Below, one piece after another: positions 1-9,900 of a DNA stretch of 64,000 nucleotides (position 1 is its first letter; each line of letters opens with the position of its first letter). Below the pieces are notes generated by a model. The model was not told the DNA's origin. It did no database searches and was given only the letters and a program-made list of their open reading frames with translations. This stretch comes from Rhodanobacteraceae bacterium (lineage in GTDB: Bacteria > Pseudomonadota > Gammaproteobacteria > Xanthomonadales > SZUA-5). A program made the translations under genes and the position numbers. The stretch lies in contig JACKOW010000006.1 of assembly GCA_024234055.1 (NCBI GenBank), positions 186,001-250,000 of the forward strand, in the 5' to 3' direction.

Positions 1-1
1 T

Positions 2-841
2 CTGCCGGAGAATTTCTTCCTGTGGACGCGCAGCGCCCGCGATCTGCTGGTGGTGCAAAGCGACAAGCGACCCAAGGTCGAATTTGCCGTGCAGCGCAAC
101 CTGGCCGATGCCGTGGCCATTGCCAAGCGCCGCACTGAGGTCCGCAGCGAGGGTCTGGTCAAGTATTCCCTGCTGGGCCTGCCGGTGGAAATGCAGGGCG
201 TGTTCAAGATCCTGCTGACGGTGCCGATCGGCGCCTTCGTCATGCTGGTCATGCGCAATCTGATCGGCGTCAAGACCTTCGGTACCTTCATGCCGGTGCT
301 GATCGCGCTGGCCTTCCGCGAAACCCAGATCATCTCCGGTGTCATCCTGTTCTCGCTGGTGGTATCGCTGGGCTTGCTGGCACGCTTCTATCTGGAGCGA
401 TTACGGCTGTTGCTCGTGCCCAGGCTGACCAGCGTGCTGATTCTGGTGATCCTGTTGATGAGCATGATCAGCGTGATCGCCCACCAGCTGGATATTCCGG
501 TGGGCTTGTCCATTGCCCTGTTCCCGATGGTGATCATGACCATGACCATCGAGCGCATGTCCATCGCCTGGGACGAGCGCGGACCGGGCACCGCCATCAA
601 GGAGGGCATCGGCACGCTGATCATCGCCTCGCTGGCCTATACCGTGATGACCTGGGCGCCGCTGGAGCATCTGGTGTTCGTGTTCCCGGAACTGCTGTTG
701 GTGCTGCTCGGCATCACCCTGCTGCTGGGGCGCTATTCCGGCTATCGATTGACTGAGTTGTTTCGTTTCCGGGCGCTCGCCGCCGAGCGCGAAGAGGCGC
801 TGAAGAAAGGGCCGCCGGCTGACACGGACGCCAAGCCATGA
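2..841 (+). CDS. UUP1-type 7TM membrane protein, C-terminal part
   Basis: The frame is open from the first bases of the window, so the N-terminus lies outside; about 279 residues are visible. A short soluble stretch (ending near VVQSDKRPKVEF) leads into about seven hydrophobic segments, and the protein ends in a charged cytosolic tail. This matches the C-terminal 7TM half of inner-membrane proteins whose N-terminal half is an inactive transglutaminase-like domain. These proteins are normally followed by an ATP-grasp glutamate ligase-like gene, as here, with an ATGA overlap of 4 nt. The family is linked to osmotic or envelope stress in other Gammaproteobacteria, but the biochemical role is unclear. 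The missing N-terminal domain is inferred from the family, not seen. Confidence 0.85.
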   Translation: MPENFFLWTRSARDLLVVQSDKRPKVEFAVQRNLADAVAIAKRRTEVRSEGLVKYSLLGLPVEMQGVFKILLTVPIGAFVMLVMRNLIGVKTFGTFMPVLIALAFRETQIISGVILFSLVVSLGLLARFYLERLRLLLVPRLTSVLILVILLMSMISVIAHQLDIPVGLSIALFPMVIMTMTIERMSIAWDERGPGTAIKEGIGTLIIASLAYTVMTWAPLEHLVFVFPELLLVLLGITLLLGRYSGYRLTELFRFRALAAEREEALKKGPPADTDAKP

Positions 842-1791
842 TCAACCCCTTCCGCATTGCCAGGCGCTTGCGCGAGATCGGCCTGGCGGGCATCAATCAG
901 CGCAACGCGGATTTCGTGCTGCGCTACAACGCCCGCCGCTTCTATCCGCGCGTGGACGACAAGGTGCTGACCAAGAAGCTCGCCATCGAGCACGGCCTGC
1001 CGGTGCCCGAGCTGTATGCCGTGGTTCGAGAAGAACACGAGATCGAGGAGCTGCACGCCACGCTCAAGGATCGCGAGAGCTTCGTTGCCAAGCCGGCACA
1101 TGGCTCCGGCGGTGACGGCATCCTGGTGATCACCGGTCGCCGCGGCGCCAAGTACCGCCGCAGCAACGGCCAGCTGATGGATCAGGACGATTTCGAGCAC
1201 CATCTGTCGAACACCCTGTCGGGCCTGTTCAGCCTCGGTGGCCAGCCAGACGCGGTGCTGATCGAATACTGCGTGCAGTTCGATCCCATCTTCGATCACG
1301 TCAGCTACAAGGGCGTGCCCGATGTACGCGTGATCGTGTTCAAGGGCTATCCGGTGATGGCCATGATCCGCCTGCCCACGCGCATGTCCGATGGCAAGGC
1401 CAATCTGCACCAGGGCGCCATCGGTGTCGGCATCGACATTCCCACCGGGCTCACCCGACGCGGCGTCTGGGGCAACGAGCCGGTCAAGGAACACCCCGAT
1501 ACCGAGCACTCGATCATTGGCCTGGAAATTCCACGTTGGGACGAACTGCTGATGATCGCGGCCCGGGCCAGCGAGATGAGCGGACTCGGTTACGTCGGCG
1601 TCGATCTGGTGCTCGACAAGGACCTCGGTCCGCTGATCCTGGAGCTCAACGCGCGCCCGGGTCTGGCCATCCAGATCGCCAACGGCAACGGCCTGGTGCA
1701 CCGTTTGCGCAAGGTCGAGGCGCTCGAAGCCATCGACCCCGATCCCGCCGCCCGCGTGGCCTGGTCCCGCCGCGAATTCCCGACGCTGTAG
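838..1791 (+). CDS. alpha-L-glutamate ligase-like ATP-grasp protein
   Basis: This 317-aa protein has a RimK-like ATP-grasp fold. An ATP-binding strand/loop (FVAKPAHGSGGDGILVI) lies near residues 82-98 and the Mg/ATP-binding end (LILELNARPGL) near residues 265-275. ATP-grasp ligases activate a carboxylate as acyl-phosphate and join it to an amine; this subfamily is annotated as alpha-L-glutamate ligase-like, but its acceptor is unknown. The ATG overlaps the stop of the upstream 7TM gene (ATGA), so the two are probably translated together and work in one pathway. The usual third partner of this locus, a retropepsin-like (RloA/ATP-dependent zinc protease type) gene, is not downstream and may lie upstream of the window. 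Confidence 0.88.
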   Translation: MINPFRIARRLREIGLAGINQRNADFVLRYNARRFYPRVDDKVLTKKLAIEHGLPVPELYAVVREEHEIEELHATLKDRESFVAKPAHGSGGDGILVITGRRGAKYRRSNGQLMDQDDFEHHLSNTLSGLFSLGGQPDAVLIEYCVQFDPIFDHVSYKGVPDVRVIVFKGYPVMAMIRLPTRMSDGKANLHQGAIGVGIDIPTGLTRRGVWGNEPVKEHPDTEHSIIGLEIPRWDELLMIAARASEMSGLGYVGVDLVLDKDLGPLILELNARPGLAIQIANGNGLVHRLRKVEALEAIDPDPAARVAWSRREFPTL

Positions 1792-1813
1792 CCGCGGCCC
1801 AGGGCCGTAACCC

Positions 1814-2142
1814 TGTGGGAGCGGGCTCTGCCCGCGACGGGCGATGCGCCAATCAGGGTCGTTCAGGTGCCGAGCCACGAGAGCGGGAAAACAGCCAGAA
1901 TCATCAACGCGGAGAACGCAGAGAGTCGCGGAGAACGCAATGAGGAGCCGATCCAGGATCGCCCTTTGCGTTCTCTGCGTCCTGCTGCTGTCGTCAGGTC
2001 GCCGCGAGTTCGGGTTCTCGCGGAGGCCGTGAGCACAACGATCGCAACGCGAGGTCACCCCAACCTGTGTGCGGTCGCTGCCCGCGATCAGTGAATCGCC
2101 AGGTTCTGGGTTTGTCCGTCGCGGCTGAAGCCGCTCCCACAG
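1814..2142. repeat. nested intergenic repeat (family B arms around family H)
   Basis: This fills the 366-bp gap between convergent genes. The left end (1814-1837, TGTGGGAGCGGGCTCTGCCC) and right end (2117-2142, GCGGCTGAAGCCGCTCCCAC) are inverted versions of repeat family B. Between them (1905-1990) is a family H hairpin built on GGAGAACGCAGAG on the left and CTTTGCGTTCTCTGCGTCC on the right. No gene is visible. It may form transcript-ending hairpins between the two convergent genes. Confidence 0.75.
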
Positions 2143-2157
2143 GAAGAGAGGGTTGGC

Positions 2158-5131
2158 CTACTTCCCGCGCAGCTTGAACTTGGGTTTGCTGCGCGGCTCG
2201 AAGGCCTTGGGTGCCTTGACCGTCAGCTTGGCTTCGGCACTGGCGCCGTCCAGATCCAGGGCCAGGGTGTAGTCGCCCGGAGTCAGGTACAGCGGGTGTC
2301 CCAGACGCCGTGATTCGGCCAGTGGCGTCTTTGCCAGCACGCCCTCCAGGCTGGCGTTCTCGTCGGCATCCTGGTTGGCCTTGTTGACCCGGGCCACTTC
2401 GGCGGCGATGCCCAGTTCGGCATCGGCGAGCAGATCGTATTCGAGGCGGTTGATGCCGCGCTCGGCGGTGACCGGGATTTCGCGCACCAGATTCTTGTCT
2501 GCATCGAGCACCTTGAGCGTGCCGCTGCCGGCTTGCGCGGCCCAGTACTGGATCACCGATTTCGGCTTCTGCTCGTTGTGGTCGAACCACTCGCTCGGCT
2601 CCGAGCGCCAGCCGCGCGAATAATCGACGTCGGCCACGTGGAACAGATGCGCAGCCTTGGCCCGCACCTCGCTGCTCAGATCCTGAAGCGGCAGCACATC
2701 GACAATCCAGACGCTGCGGCCGTGGGTGCCAGCCACCAGTTCGCGATCGCGCGGGTGCACCACCAGATCGTGCACCGGCACGTTCGGCAGATTGCTCTGC
2801 AGGGATTGCCAGCTGCGGCCACGGTCGATGGACACGTAGACGCCCCGATCGCTGCCCACGTAAAGCACATCGGCATTGACCGGATCTTCCTTGATCACGT
2901 TGACCGGTTCGGCTGGCAGATTGGCGCTGATGCTGCGCCAGCGCTTGCCCAGATCGTCGGAGACATAGACATAGGCCGCCATGTCGTCGTCGCGATAGCC
3001 ATTGAGACTGGCATAGACACGGTTGCGGTCATGGGCCGACAGCACCACGCGGCTGACCCAGCGATCCTTGACCAGACCGCGGGTGATCTCGCGCCACTCG
3101 ACGCCGCCGTCTTCGGTGACCCACACCAGTCCGTCATCGGTGCCGGCTACCAGCAGGCCGAATTCACGCGGCGATTCGCTGACCGTGGTGATGGTGGCGA
3201 AGGGTACGTCGCCGCGATCCTGGCTGCGGCTGAGATCGCCGGAAATGGCGCGCCAGTGGCGGCCCTGGTCGAGTGAGCGGAACAGCTTGTTGGCGCCGAA
3301 ATAGAGGATGTCCGGATTGTGTTCGGACAGCAGGATCGGGGTGTTCCAGTTGTAGCGCAGCGCGCTCTCGGCGAGTGCCGGTCGCGGTCGCACTTCGCCA
3401 CCGTCCTTGCCGCTGCGTCGATACCAGCCGAACTGAAAGCCGGTGTAGTGCACGCTGGCGTCGCGCGGATCGATCTGCACCTGCATGCCGTCACCGCCAT
3501 TGAGGAAACGCCAGCCATCGCCGCTCTGTTCCCAGAAGCTGCCTGGGGCGTCGAGGTCGATGCTGCTGGAACCTTTCCAGCTGCCGTTGTCCTGGAGGCC
3601 GGTGTAGACGTTGTACGGTTCCTCCATGTCGACCGCCACCGAATAGCTCTGGCCCACCGCCTGATGATCGAGCTTGAGCCAGCTGGCACCGCCGTCGTAG
3701 CTGACATCGACGCCGCCGTCATTGCCGTTGAGAATGCGCTCGGGATGGCTGGGGTCGATGGACCAGGCGTGATGGTCGACGTGGACCTGGGGGGCATTGA
3801 TCCGGCCGCTCCAGCTGACGCCGCCATCCTCGCTGACCGCGGTCGGCAGTCCCAGCACGTACACCCGATCGGCGTTGTCGGGCGCGGCCTTGATGGCGCC
3901 GAAGTAGTAGCCGTAGGTATAGGTGAAATCGCGGATGGGCTCGCGGTTGACCTTGGCCCAGCTGGCGCCGGCGTCGTCCGAGCGCCACACTTCCAGACCC
4001 TTGATGTCGGTGTCGAACAGCGCCGCGTTGCCATCGCGCAGCTTGGCGCGCAGCTGATCCATGCTCAGCTCGTCGGACTTGATCCTGGCGATCAGGGTCT
4101 GGGCGTCGATGGTCGGATCAAAATCGTTGCCGCGGATGAACATCTCGATCTCGTCCGGGTCCTGGCGCAGGAACTCGTCCTTGCTCATGGTGCGCAAGGC
4201 GTTTGCTCGACAGCGGTCGGTCGCCGAGCCGGACCTGATCGGCGGGCAGCGGCTCCTGGTTGTCGATGCTGGCGTAGATGCGCTGCGGATTGGCCGCCGA
4301 GATGCTGAGACCGATGCGACCGACATGGGCGCCCCTGGGAAAGCTTGTCAGCCGCGTCCAGCTGTCGCCGCCATCGGTGCTCTTGTAGACACCGGAGCCA
4401 GGACCGCCCTCGACAAAATTCCAAGGCCGTCGCGAGCGCTCCCACATCGCCGCATACAGCGTGCCGGGCGCGGCCGGATCGATGACCAGATCAATGGCTC
4501 CGGTCCATTCGCCGTCACCGGCGAGGACTTGCTTCCAGGACTTGCCGGCGTCGTCGGTGCGATAGATGCCGCGCATGCCGCCCGGCGTATACAGCGGCCC
4601 CTGCACCGCCACATAGACGCGCTCACTGCGGGCCGGATCGACCAACACCCGGGCGATACGATCAGCGCCCGTCAGCCCGGCATGTTCGAAACTGGCGCCG
4701 CCGTCGCGGCTGACGAACATGCCCAGGCCCGAGTACGAGGAGCGCGAGGAATTGGCTTCGCCGCTGCCGATCCAGAGCGTGTCGGGTGCCTGCGGGTCGA
4801 TCGCGATGTCGCCGCTGATCATGCTCGCCAGCTGATCGCTCAGGGGCGTGAAGGTGACGCCGTTGTTGGTGGTCTTCCACACACCGCCCGAGGCATAAGC
4901 CACATAGAAGGTATAGGGATGCGCTGGATGTACCTCGATGTCGACGATGCGACCGCCCTGCACGGTGGGCCCGATCGAGCGCCATTTCAGGCCCTTGAAC
5001 AGACTCTGCTCTTGCAACTGCTGATGCTGCTCCCAGGCCTGCCAGCGGCTGTCGGCATCGGTGCGAGTGGTCTTGGCTGCCAGCGGTGCAGTGAGGGCCA
5101 CGGCCAGAGCAAGTACGAGCATGGGGCGCAT
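2158..5131 (-). pseudogene. VPS10/sortilin-type beta-propeller (glycosyl hydrolase-like) protein, frameshifted
   Basis: The start ATG at 5131 follows a good GGGAGG ribosome site and encodes a signal peptide (MRPMLVLALAVALTAPLAAK). The rest is a large BNR/VPS10-type propeller of repeated Asp-box motifs (SDDAGASW, SEDGGVSW, DQGRHW, TEDGGVEW, SDDLGKRW, DRGRSW), with a C-terminal Ig-like region ending near KFKLRGK. Such exported proteins of about 1000 aa are called VPS10 domain or glycosyl hydrolase; substrates are unknown. The frame breaks at 4196-4197: removing one A of the CAAGG run joins the two halves as KRLRTMSKDEF, the sequence this family is expected to have. The repaired protein is 990 aa. 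Either the gene is inactivated or the base is a sequencing error; both halves look otherwise intact. Confidence 0.85.
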
Positions 5132-5230
5132 GGGTCCTCCCGGGGACGGCGCAATCGAGGTAGGCGCGAACGATAACCCGCAAAAGGAGGTTTGGAGCGG
5201 CCCGATCGTGCCAATCGGAGACGGGTGGGG

Positions 5231-5490
5231 GTATTGGGGGGCACGGGGCACGGGGGCAGGGGCAAGGGGCAAGGGGCACGGGGGGCAGGGGCAAGGGGCA
5301 CAGGGGCAAGGGGCACGGGGCACGGGGAAAAGCCGGCGTCGTCCGGACGCTCGCCGTCCATGTTGCCAACAGCGCCCAGACAAGTCTGGACCTACGGAAG
5401 CCCTCAAGCCCGCAGCCTTGTCCCGAGTCCCGAGTCCCGAGTCCCGAGTCCCGAGTCCCGTGCCCTCGTGCCCTCGTGCCCCGCGCCCCC
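5231..5490. repeat. composite repeat: G-rich heptamer arm, family A palindrome, GAGTCCC array
   Basis: This occupies the gap upstream of both flanking genes. It starts with a G-rich arm of 7-nt units (GGGGCAC, GGGGCAA, with slips) at about 5236-5336, then AAAAGCCGGCGTC. Next come the remains of a family A palindrome (5340-5395, including CAGACAAGTCTGGACCTAC), five exact GAGTCCC units (5425-5459), and then GTGCCCTC/GTGCCCC units that are roughly the reverse complement of the left arm. The same order of parts recurs at 18621 and 53466. No coding sequence is supported. Confidence 0.8.
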
Positions 5491-5541
5491 AAGTCCTCGG
5501 GAACGCGATAGGATGAGGCAGTGCTCACTCAGGAGAGGCCA

Positions 5542-6540
5542 ATGCTGCCCGACGCTGCCCAAGCCTTGTGGAAGGCACTGCGCAAGACCGATCGTCAGGC
5601 GGCCAAGGATCGGGTCGCGGCGCTGCGCAAGCGGCTGCCGGATGCGCCGCCCGAGGAGCTGCACCGGCTGCTGGTGCAGAGCAAATGCCTGCAGGCCGGG
5701 GCCATCGGCGCGCTCTCGGCGGTGGTGGAACTGGTGCCCGGGGCCGGCAAGCTGGCGGGCGCGGTGTTGGGTCCGGTCATCGACGTCGGCACGGTCACGG
5801 CGCTGCAGTCGGAACTGGTGCTGGAGACCTTCGAGGTCTACAACGTCGATCTCGGCGATGCCGGTGAGCGCTTCGCCATTCTGGCCATTGCCGCCACCAA
5901 TGTCGGCGCCACCCATGCTTCCAGCATCGTCGCCAAGCTGCTGAAGCGCTATGCCGGCGCGCTGATCGGCGGGTTCGTGCTCAAGCGCGCATTGCCGGTG
6001 ACGCGCATCGCCACCGTCGCCACCAAGAACATTGCCCTGACCTATGCCATCGGCATGCGCGCCCAGGCCGTCGCCCGCTTCCGCGATGCCGATCTTGAAG
6101 AGTGGCCGAAGCTGATGCGCCAGGTCACCAATATCGACGAAAGCACCCTGGTCGAATGGGCCACCAGCGCCGCGCGTACCGCCATCGATCAAGTGCAGGA
6201 ATCCACCCGCGCCTGGGTCGGCCGCGTGACCCATCTGTTGCCAACGCTGCCGACCATGAGCGATCTGCGGCGGATGGTGCCGGGGGCAACGGACGCGCAA
6301 GCGGTCGAAGACGTTGCCAAGCCGGCGCCCAAGGCGCGGAAGACTGCGGCGACCAAGGCCAGGCCCACGGCCAAGCCCAGGGCGAAGAAGGCGGTCGCGA
6401 AGCCGACGGCGGCAAAGCCGCGGACCCAGGCCGCGCCACCTGCCGCCAAGGCAGCCAAAAAGCCGCCAGCCCCAAGGAAGGCAGCCGCCAAGCCGGCCAG
6501 CAAGGGCAAGACCAGCATTAGTCGCCGCCGCAGCAGCTGA
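5542..6540 (+). CDS. conserved-type protein of unknown function with histone H1-like tail
   Basis: The ATG at 5542 is preceded by AGGAGAGG, which favours it over the in-frame GTG at 5521. The 332-aa protein has two parts. Residues 1-230 are helical and include hydrophobic, glycine-rich stretches (GAIGALSAVVELVPGAGKLA near 54-73; YAGALIGGFVLKRALPV), which suggests membrane association. The arrangement reminds me of EcsC/DUF697-like families, but I cannot assign it. Residues about 255-332 are almost entirely Lys, Ala, Pro and Arg (KPAPKARKTAATKARP style), like histone H1/AlgP tails that bind nucleic acid or acidic surfaces. It stands alone between repeat-filled gaps. No function is claimed. Confidence 0.7.
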   Translation: MLPDAAQALWKALRKTDRQAAKDRVAALRKRLPDAPPEELHRLLVQSKCLQAGAIGALSAVVELVPGAGKLAGAVLGPVIDVGTVTALQSELVLETFEVYNVDLGDAGERFAILAIAATNVGATHASSIVAKLLKRYAGALIGGFVLKRALPVTRIATVATKNIALTYAIGMRAQAVARFRDADLEEWPKLMRQVTNIDESTLVEWATSAARTAIDQVQESTRAWVGRVTHLLPTLPTMSDLRRMVPGATDAQAVEDVAKPAPKARKTAATKARPTAKPRAKKAVAKPTAAKPRTQAAPPAAKAAKKPPAPRKAAAKPASKGKTSISRRRSS

Positions 6541-6936
6541 GAAGCCAACGCCAGAAGGTGCCCGTCACCCCGTGGGAGCGGACTCTGTCCGCGATCGGGA
6601 TGCCACCGAGAGCCAATGATGGCCAGCGCGCGGGCTTGACCATGAGAGCGGCCTCGCGCCGCGACCGGCCAGCCACAGGACCCATGCCGTGATTGGGTTG
6701 CTACGGCGCTCCGACCAGCATGTCAGCGCTCACGAGGGCGTCACTCCCGGTGGAGGGCGTCACCGGCTTCGTTTCAATCCCGGTCAAGTGAGTGCATCAA
6801 GTTCCGGATTCACGCGCCGCACTCGTCGGAAAACGTGATTTTCCATGCGTATTTCCATCGAATCGACACAAACTCGCGCTATCTTCCGCTGTTCGGGCGC
6901 GTCAGGCGCGCCGATTTCTGATTTCCGGGGTCAAGC
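6541..6936. other. intergenic region with one family B repeat
   Basis: No gene is supported in this 396-bp gap. A family B hairpin (GTGGGAGCGGACTCTGTCCG, then CGA) sits at 6572-6596, just after the upstream stop, where it could act as a terminator. The last 150 bp before the nuclease gene are less GC-rich and must hold its promoter, but I cannot pick convincing -35/-10 boxes. The ribosome site in front of the ATG at 6937 is weak (CCGGGGTC). Confidence 0.5.
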
Positions 6937-9900
6937 ATGTTTCGAATTCTGCTGTGTGGGTTGTTGCTGGCTGGCTTCTCCAATGCCGCATCGGCGCAAG
7001 CCACCGATCTGATCATCTCCGAATATGTTGAAGGTTCGTCCAACAACAAGGCGCTGGAGTTCTACAACGGCACCGGCGCCAGCATCGATCTGGCTGCTGG
7101 TCAGTATCAGGTGGAGTACTACTTCAACGGTTCGTCGTCGGTCGGCCTGACCATCCCTCTGACCGGGACGGTGGCCTCGGACGATGTCTACGTGCTTGCC
7201 AATTCCTCGGCCGTCGCCGCCGTGACCAGTGTTGCCGACCAGACCGCCGGTGGCGGTTGGTACAACGGCGACGACGCCATCGTTCTGCGCAAGGGCGGTG
7301 CGGCGGGCCCCATCGTCGATGTGATCGGACAAGTTGGGTTCGATCCGGGTAGCGAGTGGGGCACCGGGCTGGTGTCAACTCAGGACAACACCATCGTGCG
7401 CAATGCCAATGTGTGCGCCGGTGACACCAACCCCAGCGATGTCTTCGATCCAGCACCTGAATGGTCAGGTTTCGCCTTGGATACCTTCAGCGGACTGGGT
7501 GCGCATACCGCGAATTGCTCGGGAGCCACGGATCTCTTCGTCTCCGAGTACATCGAGGGATCGTCCAACAACAAGGCGCTGGAGTTCTACAACGGCACCG
7601 GCGCCAGCATCGATCTGGCTGCCGGTCAGTATCAGGTGGAGTACTACTTCAACGGTTCGTCGTCGGTCGGCCTGACCATCCCTCTGACCGGGACGGTGGC
7701 CTCGGACGATGTCTACGTGCTTGCCAATTCCTCGGCCGTCGCCGCGGTGACCAGTGTTGCCGACCAGACCGCCGGTGGCAGCTGGTACAACGGCGACGAT
7801 GCCATCGTTCTGCGCAAAGGTGGTGCGGCAGGTCCCATCGTCGATGTGATCGGCCAGGTAGGCTTCGATCCGGGTACCGAGTGGGGCACCGGGCTGGTGT
7901 CTACTCAGGACAACACCATCGTGCGCCTTCCTGCGGTTTGCGCCGGGGACACGATCGAAACGGATGCGTTTGATCCGGCGGTCGAATGGAACGGGTTCGC
8001 GCAGGACACCTTCACCAACCTCGGGTCGCACACGGCGACCTGCCTGGGCGGCGGCGGCATCAGCCTCAACATCGACGACGTCAGCCAGATCGAGACCGAC
8101 GGCGCAACGACCACCTTCAGCTTCACGGTCAGCCTGAGCGCACCGGCGGGCGCCGGTGGCGTCACTTTCGACATCGCCACGGCCGACGACACCGCGACCA
8201 TCGCCAACAATGACTACGTGGCGCGTTCGCTCAACGGTCAGACCATCGCTGCCGGCAACTCGACCTACACCTTTGACGTCACGGTCAACGGCGATACCAC
8301 GGTCGAGGCCGACGAGACCTTCTTCGTCAACGTGAGCAACGTCGTCGGCGCCACCGTCGGCGACGGTCAGGGTCTGGGCACCATTCTCAACGACGACGTT
8401 GTCCTGACCCCGATCCACGACATCCAGGGAGCCGGCGCCAGCTCGCCGATCGTCGGCAGCAGTGTGACCACCCGCGGCATCGTCACCGGCCGCAAGAGCA
8501 ACGGCTTCTTCATGCAGGAGCCCGATGCCACGGTTGACGCCGATCCGCTGACCTCCGAGGGCATTTTCGTCTTCACCAGTTCGGCCCCACCGGCGGCCGC
8601 AGCCGTGGGCAATCTGGTCCAGGTTACGGCCACGGTGGTCGAATTTGTCCCGGGTTCCGACCCCTTCCAGCCGCCGCTGACCGAGCTCAGTTCACCGACG
8701 GTGGTCCAGATCTCTGCGGGCAACCCCTTGCCGGCGCCGATTGCGCTGACGACCACATTCCCGGATCCGGCCGGCGCTTTCGACCAGTTGGAGGCTGTGG
8801 AAGGCATGCGCGTCTCCGTGGCTTCGCTGACGGTCAATGCCGCCACCGCGGGCAACGTCAACGAAACCAATGCCACCGGCAGCAACAATGGCGTGTTCCA
8901 CGGTGTGGTCACCGGTGTGCCGCGTTCGCTGCGCGAGCCGGGTATCCAGCCGCCGGATCCGACCCCGGCCGGCACCATTCCGCCGATTCCGCGCTGGGAT
9001 GGCAATCCGGAACTGATCCGCGTCGACAGCGACGGCCTGACGGGCCAGCCACAGCTGACGGTAGCCGTCGGCCAGACCGTGAGCAATCTGGTCGGGCCGC
9101 TGGATTATGGTTTCCGCCGCTACACGATCCTGCCTGACAACAGCCCGACGGCATCGGGCCCGAACGGCAGCGTAGCGGTCAGCGCGCCGCTGCCGACCGA
9201 AGTCACGGTGGCTTCCTACAACCTGCAGCGCTTCTTCGACGATGTGAACGATCCGGCCATCAGCGAGCCGGTACTCACGGCGACGGCTTATGCCAATCGA
9301 TTGAACAAGGCCTCGCTCGGCATCCGCAACGAGCTGCAGACCCCGGATATCGTCGGCGTGGTCGAAGTCGAGAATCTGAGCACGCTGCAGGCGCTGGCGG
9401 CCAAGATCAACAGCGATGCCGTGGCCTCTGCTCAGCCCGATCCGATGTACGTGGCTTATCTGATCGAGGGCAACGATGTCGGCGGTATCGATGTCGGCTT
9501 CCTGGTCAAGACCGCGCCGGTCAATGGCCCGCTGCCGCGGGTGACGGTCAATGCCGTCGTCCAGGAGCTGGCCGGAACGCTCTTCGTCAACCCGGATACG
9601 AGCACCACGCTGCTGAATGACCGTCCGCCGCTGCGCCTGGATGCCGTGGTCAACAACGCCACCGGCCAGACCTACCCGCTGACCGTGATCGTCAACCATC
9701 TGCGCTCGCTCAGTGGCGCCACCGACACTGCTGTCGGTCCCAATGGTTGGGCCACCGACGGCGAGCGCATCCGCGCCAAGCGTCAGGCCCAGGCCGAGGA
9801 TCTGGCCGTGCTGGTGCAGAACCGTCAGGCCGCCAATCCGAACGAGCAGATCGTGCTGATCGGCGATTTCAATGCCTTCGAGTTCAACGATGGTCTGGGC

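Noticed and set aside
742..2058. 438-codon open frame on the minus strand across the ATP-grasp gene
   Set aside because: Antisense shadow of the 7TM and ATP-grasp genes, which have recognisable domains.
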